Of a DNA stretch of 64,000 nucleotides, positions 59,740 through 64,000 are shown one piece after another. Origin of the DNA: Erigeron canadensis (lineage: Eukaryota > Streptophyta > Magnoliopsida > Asterales > Asteraceae). The stretch covers positions 2,418,001 through 2,482,000 of the forward strand of contig NC_057766.1 in NCBI RefSeq assembly GCF_010389155.1. Direction: 5' to 3'. The position numbers were made by a program, and so were the translations under genes. Position 1 is the stretch's first letter. The number at the start of each line of letters is the position of its first letter. A model generated the notes under the pieces. That model had not been told where the DNA came from. It did not search any database and saw only the letters and a list, made by a program, of their open reading frames with translations.

Positions 59740-61317
59740 TTATTCTCTACCAGTCCCCAAGGTGGTCTTTTCCCTCAAATCCTGAATGTAACAAGCACAT
59801 TCATCAAAACTGACACATAATTTACTATCCCTAGCAAGTTTGTGAACAGATAAAAGGTTTACACAATATTCTGGTATGTATAGAACACCATACAGGGTAA
59901 TATTATCAGATAATTTAAGATCCCCAATCTTCCTAATTTTGGCTTCAGTGCCATTGGGATGACCAACCTTTAGGTTTAGGTTTGACACATCAACAACATT
60001 AAAAAGATGTTTATCACAGCAGATCATGTGCTGATTTGCACCAGAGTCCATAATCCAGGCAATTATTTGCTTAACAATCTTAAGATTAATATTGGAGCAA
60101 AAGAACTTGTTAAAGTTTTGATTAAAGAACTTGTTTGAGTTTTGAATTGTACCTGCCATATTGGCTTGATTCTTTTGAGGTGGAGGGTTATCACTAATAA
60201 GACTCATCAGTTTAGAAATTTGATCAGCAGTAAAAGGCATACCAGAATGACTGCCAGAATTGTCATTAGAAGCAGAAGAAGAAGTACTGTTATGAGAGAG
60301 ATTCCTAGGTCCATTTGGTTTACTAAAAAATTTCTGAGTATTTTGTGAGGTCTGACCAAAGGTGTTCCTTTTAAAACCAGAGTTTCCATAGTTTGGAGGG
60401 TATCCAACAATTTCATAGCATTTCTCAATAGGGTGTCCATATCTTTTGCATTTTGAGCATTGAATTTCAGAATTAGGTCCCTTACTGTTAGGTTGGTAAT
60501 TATGATTGGTCCTCCTATGGTCAAAGGCTTTTGCAACAAAAGCACTGGTCTGAATTTTAGATCCAGTTTCCTTAGAAAGAACACCCTGGTGGGATTCCTC
60601 TCTGGAAACAATAGAGAAAGCAACCTTAACATTAGAAAGAGAGTCCCTGATTAAGAGGTTACTTCTAACAGATTGATAGGTGTCATCTAGACCCATTAAA
60701 AACTGCATAAGTTTCATAACTTGCACATGTTCCTTAAACTCAGTAGCAGCATGACAAATACAAGATGGCAATTTAAGCATAGCATCATATTGTTTCCACA
60801 AAGAGTTGAGTTTATGGTAGTATTCAGAAACAGGGCATCTATTTTGGGACAATGAGTTTATCTTCTGATGTAGATTAAAGATTATTGAACCATCCACCTT
60901 ATCATATGTTTCTTTAAGCTCTTCCCAAACAAGATGTGCTTCTTTTGAAAAAATTTGACCAAGATACACTTCCTCACTTACAGAACTAAGGATCCAAGTT
61001 AGTACAACAGAGTTGCACCTGTCCCATTGTTTTGAAAGAATTTCATCACCCACATTTTTTAAAACAGTTCCATTTATAAAACCTAGTTTGTTTTTTGTTT
61101 CAAGGGCCAATTTCATGGCACATGCCCAAACCTTGTAGTTTTCTGTCCCTTTTAGTTTAAAATTTATTAAAGGTATGCCACTGGTATCACTGGCATGAAG
61201 ATATAAAGGGTCACCGAAGTCTAGCTTACTAATTTGAGTAGGACCATATTCATCAGAGAGATCAGTATGAGCATCATCATTGAAAGGATTACCATCACCA
61301 GGATTAATATCAGCCAT
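59740..61317 (-). pseudogene. Copia gag and protease
   Basis: The likely start is the Met at 61317 (MADINPGDGNPF), the second Met of the open frame. The UBN2/gag-like region has VWACAMKLALETKNKLGFI and LVWEELKETYDKVDGS. A CCHC zinc knuckle CSKCKRYGHPIEKC follows, then the aspartic protease active site WIMDSGANQHM. The frame is open to the TAA at 59737. It encodes the particle protein and protease of a Copia element. Confidence 0.88.
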
Positions 61318-61603
61318 AACAACAGAGTATGTCACACAGAGAAGAGACAAACAATTACCAGAACAAACAGATGCAGAACAAAAAATAAGATGGATCCTAA
61401 ACTATAGGCCAAACTCCTCACACCTAGAGCCCTCCAAGTGTAAGGTTATTTGCTACAGAGAGGGTGAGAAAGAAGACTTACAGTGGTGTCGCCAACAGTA
61501 ATTCCAGTCAGTAAATAAAGGGACAATATATATATATATATCCTGAACAGTATTTGAAGCAACAGCCAGTCAATCTTAACCAATAGCCTATTCTCTGATA
61601 CCA

Positions 61604-62096
61604 AGATAAAATTTAAAGTAACACCAATCATTTTCATATCTTGAATCAATAACAAGAACAACAATAACAAAGGAGGTCGAATGATTGATGAATTGTATTT
61701 ATTTTAGAGAAATGATCTTACACAAGATAAACAAGGACAGAAACAGTAACGTTACAGCCTATGTGACTATAACGGATCTTTTCGTACAACAAGGATTTTG
61801 GAACATTCAAAATACTAGGAAGAATAACAGCTGAAAAGATGAATGTTATATGGCAGTGAGCAAGGATTTTATAGGCACAGAAACTCTGAAGCAGGAGTGT
61901 GACTTATTTTCATACAGCACCCTCTAATCATCCTTTTCTTCATTCTTTTCCCTCTTGAGTCTTTACTGCACATTTCAGCCCTTTAATACTCAGCTTGACA
62001 CCTTTAGTCCCTGCAGTTTGCTCAACATAGAGAATAAATACTTAAGATAAATACAGGGAAGGGTAGGATTGATAAATACATTTAGTATTTCTAACA
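61604..62096 (-). repeat. Copia 5' LTR
   Basis: It starts TGTTAGAAATAC on the minus strand at 62096 and ends TTTTATCT at 61604, followed at once by the TGGTATCAGAG primer-binding site. Target duplication TTATC lies at 62097-62101. Confidence 0.93.
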
Positions 62097-64000
62097 TTAT
62101 CGAATCACATAACATATAGTTAAAAGAGAAACGTGTTTGAAAAAGTTACTCTAGGCTTACTTTATTGCTTCACTGTAAATTAAACATACAGCTTTGTTTA
62201 TGATAATGGACACAAAAATCAATTATACTAAGTGGACTACAAATGTTGCCGGTTAAAGGTTATCCAACCTGACGTGTCTCTTTTTTTTTATATCTAGTAA
62301 AACCGTTTTAAACGTGTCCCGTTTTAACATGTTACCCAACCCACCCATTCTGCTACCTTTAATTTACGACTTCTGAAATCATTCAAAGAATAATTAAAAG
62401 ACAAATTCAAAGGATCTTGTCCCTAAAACCTTTCTATGAAGACTCACCGCATCCAGGGGCTCAGAGTGGTGAGCTCCTAAAGGTTACAGGACCTACAATT
62501 AAAAGTAGAAGTTATTAAACATCAGTAGAATACATTGCTGTAATGAACATGGCATGAACAGAGGAGTGCCTTAGGACATAAAGTAGAAGTTAATAAAACA
62601 TCAGTAGAATACCATTAAAAATGATGGGGGAAAAAAGAAGATAATAACACAACTAAAGATAAAAATCAAAAGAACCATAATACATACAAGAGTAGCAAGG
62701 TAATTCAAATCCAATTAGCAGTTCCTTTACTCAGCCCACTAGTAATGCAAGGTAGAAAGTATCATCTGGTTAAGGATGAACTTGAGACATTGAGGCATTA
62801 ACCTAGTTTTGCAAAGATTGCAAAGTGAAAGAGGTGATCTGAAGAGGGGAGGCAGTCAACATATGTGAAATGTTTTCCCCAATAGGTGGAAGAATGTAGG
62901 GTTAGAACGTAAAATATGGACGTTCTATAAAGACTATATAACCATTAGGCTGGGTGTGTGTGTGTGTGTGTGTGTATACGTTTTTGGGTAAGGCGCCTCA
63001 AATGTAAATCTGTAATTATAGAACTCTACTCATATTAGTATAAATAAAAAGATAAATTTCAAAATGTATGCTTCGCCTCATCTGTTTATACTTCTGTTTA
63101 TACTTCATGTCTTCATATGGACTTCATGAATCATAACGTCTCATCACTAGAGTATTTGACCATTTGTGCTTCACTTGGTTTAGCACACAATTAAATATTT
63201 GACTGTTTGACGTTTCTGCATTGTTGGTGGATCTAATGCGTTAGATGGCAACTAAACTGCTTTCAACAAATACTTGCACGTGTTTAACAGACTACTAAAT
63301 ACTAGATATGAAGGATGGACTGTAGGCCAGTGGGAAAAATACAAAGGCAGGGTAAAAGGTCAAAACAGGTAGTTTTTTGATATGGACTGGGTCTAGTTGA
63401 CCATCCTGTAATGGTTCCAACTTCCAAGAATACCTTCGCTTGTTGGATTAAAATGATCTACAAGTTACGGTTTAAGGATATAACTTGGGTGAGTTTTCAC
63501 CAATTTGTTTTTCCAAGTATTTTACCTGTTCTGCCTATTTAAGTCTAAGTTGTACTTTTGTCCGTCTGCCAAGGTTTAGATTTAACTCTTTTACCCTTTA
63601 GAGGATAAACATAACCAAGAATTAACCCATTTGAACTTGCTGCCTCAAGACTTTTACTATTTTGGTATTACATTTCTTGTACTAAACAGGCGATCTAAAA
63701 GTGAAAAATTTCACTAACTTTTCAATCTTGTTGACAGAACTCAACGATGTATGTCTAAACATGTCTTGAGAAACAATATCTTCATATCCTCTAAGTTATC
63801 AATACTCAACGAACCAGTTTGACAACTCTCTTGCAATTGTCATCAACAGCATAGAGAAGAGGTTTATCGCTGTATTCGTTGGCTGCTACTGGTGGCAGTA
63901 TCTTGCTTTTTTTTTTTCTTCGTTTTATGTAAATTCTAAAGTATATTTTTCAGTAGATTACCCTGATCCAGAAAGCTGAATTACACACCAGCAAAAGATG

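Larger units (their letters stand above)
52347..62096 (-). mobile_element. Ty1/Copia LTR retrotransposon, 9750 bp including a nested solo LTR
   Basis: LTRs of 493 bp each are at 61604-62096 (5') and 52347-52839 (3'). By eye they differ at four bases. The target duplication TTATC flanks the element (52342-52346 and 62097-62101). A primer-binding site TGGTATCAGAG (initiator Met tRNA) directly follows the 5' LTR near 61603, and a polypurine tract GAGGGGGGA directly precedes the 3' LTR at 52840. Gene order on the minus strand is gag, protease, integrase, reverse transcriptase, RNase H, the Copia order. LTR ends are TG...CT rather than TG...CA in both copies. Three stops, one frameshift and a nested solo LTR make it non-autonomous now. 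Confidence 0.93.
51603..63960. repeat. Dispersed repeat family, copy 3, split by a Copia element
   Basis: The repeat halves are 51603-52346 and 62097-63960. The first half matches 16917-17790 and 12157-12420, sharing GCGTAGGGTTGAGTTCGGGT with copy 2 only. The second half matches 12420-13150, then the GGAAGAATGTAGGGTTAGAA block of copy 2, then its end (TTTTTCAGTAGATT at 63945). This copy was about 2.6 kb before insertion of the Copia element and is the longest of the three. A (GT)n tract lies at 62953-62974. No coding potential was recognised in it, up to the window end. Confidence 0.75.

Noticed and set aside
58555..60654. Plus-strand frames over the Copia gag/pol
   Set aside because: They are opposite-strand shadows. 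The minus strand carries the recognisable domains.

Overview
This is plant nuclear DNA from a eudicot. The genes have introns, the intergenic DNA is AT-rich, and LTR retrotransposons, Helitrons, MITEs, a LINE remnant and SINEs are nested in one another. An asterid (perhaps Asteraceae) would fit the repeat style, but the sequence does not prove a family.

Genes: (1) MED11, a Mediator head subunit, + strand, 3 coding exons (2907-3538). (2) An intronless mitochondrial-type P-class PPR protein resembling Arabidopsis At1g20300, - strand (5135-6733). (3) A LYR-motif protein, + strand (9888-10361). (4) A complete nine-exon gene for the small subunit of ADP-glucose pyrophosphorylase, - strand (14006-16444). 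(5) A multi-exon coding-like stretch of unknown identity (20171-21561) and a truncated AHL (PPC-domain) gene lacking its AT-hook exon (21667-22397), both - strand. (6) An intronless 3-ketoacyl-CoA synthase of the KCS12/KCS19 type, + strand (49816-51189). They share no pathway: starch synthesis, wax/very-long-chain fatty acid synthesis, organelle RNA processing, Fe-S/respiratory assembly and transcription are simply neighbours.

Layout: 1-17 kb is gene-rich with a few MITEs. 18-34 kb is a repeat zone with two bounded Helitrons (18764-19870, 24260-25025), several hairpin MITEs, a LINE fragment split by a solo LTR (26248-28979), and a TIR element carrying a SINE with target duplications (31130-31461). 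34.5-40.1 kb is a decayed Tat-like Gypsy element with an antisense ORF, interrupted by an Athila-like LTR/gag fragment. 40.3-43.6 kb holds two related Helitron-like elements in tandem. 44.8-49.7 kb is an apparent hAT-type insertion holding a very long foldback palindrome, itself split by a solo LTR, and it ends 23 bp before the KCS TATA box. 52.3-62.1 kb is a young Copia element (493-bp LTRs, 5-bp target duplication) whose pol is split by a 3977-bp solo LTR.

Three solo LTRs (26248-28979, 46908-48893, 54175-58151) all start TGTAACACCC, end in TAACA or TTACA and have exact 5-bp target duplications. A dispersed repeat of up to about 2.6 kb occurs three times, next to the LYR, AGPase and KCS genes. 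I saw no CRISPR array, rRNA gene or intact tRNA gene, and no clearly new biological system. The most notable items are the foldback palindrome beside KCS, the exonless AHL fragment and the unrecognised three-exon coding stretch.
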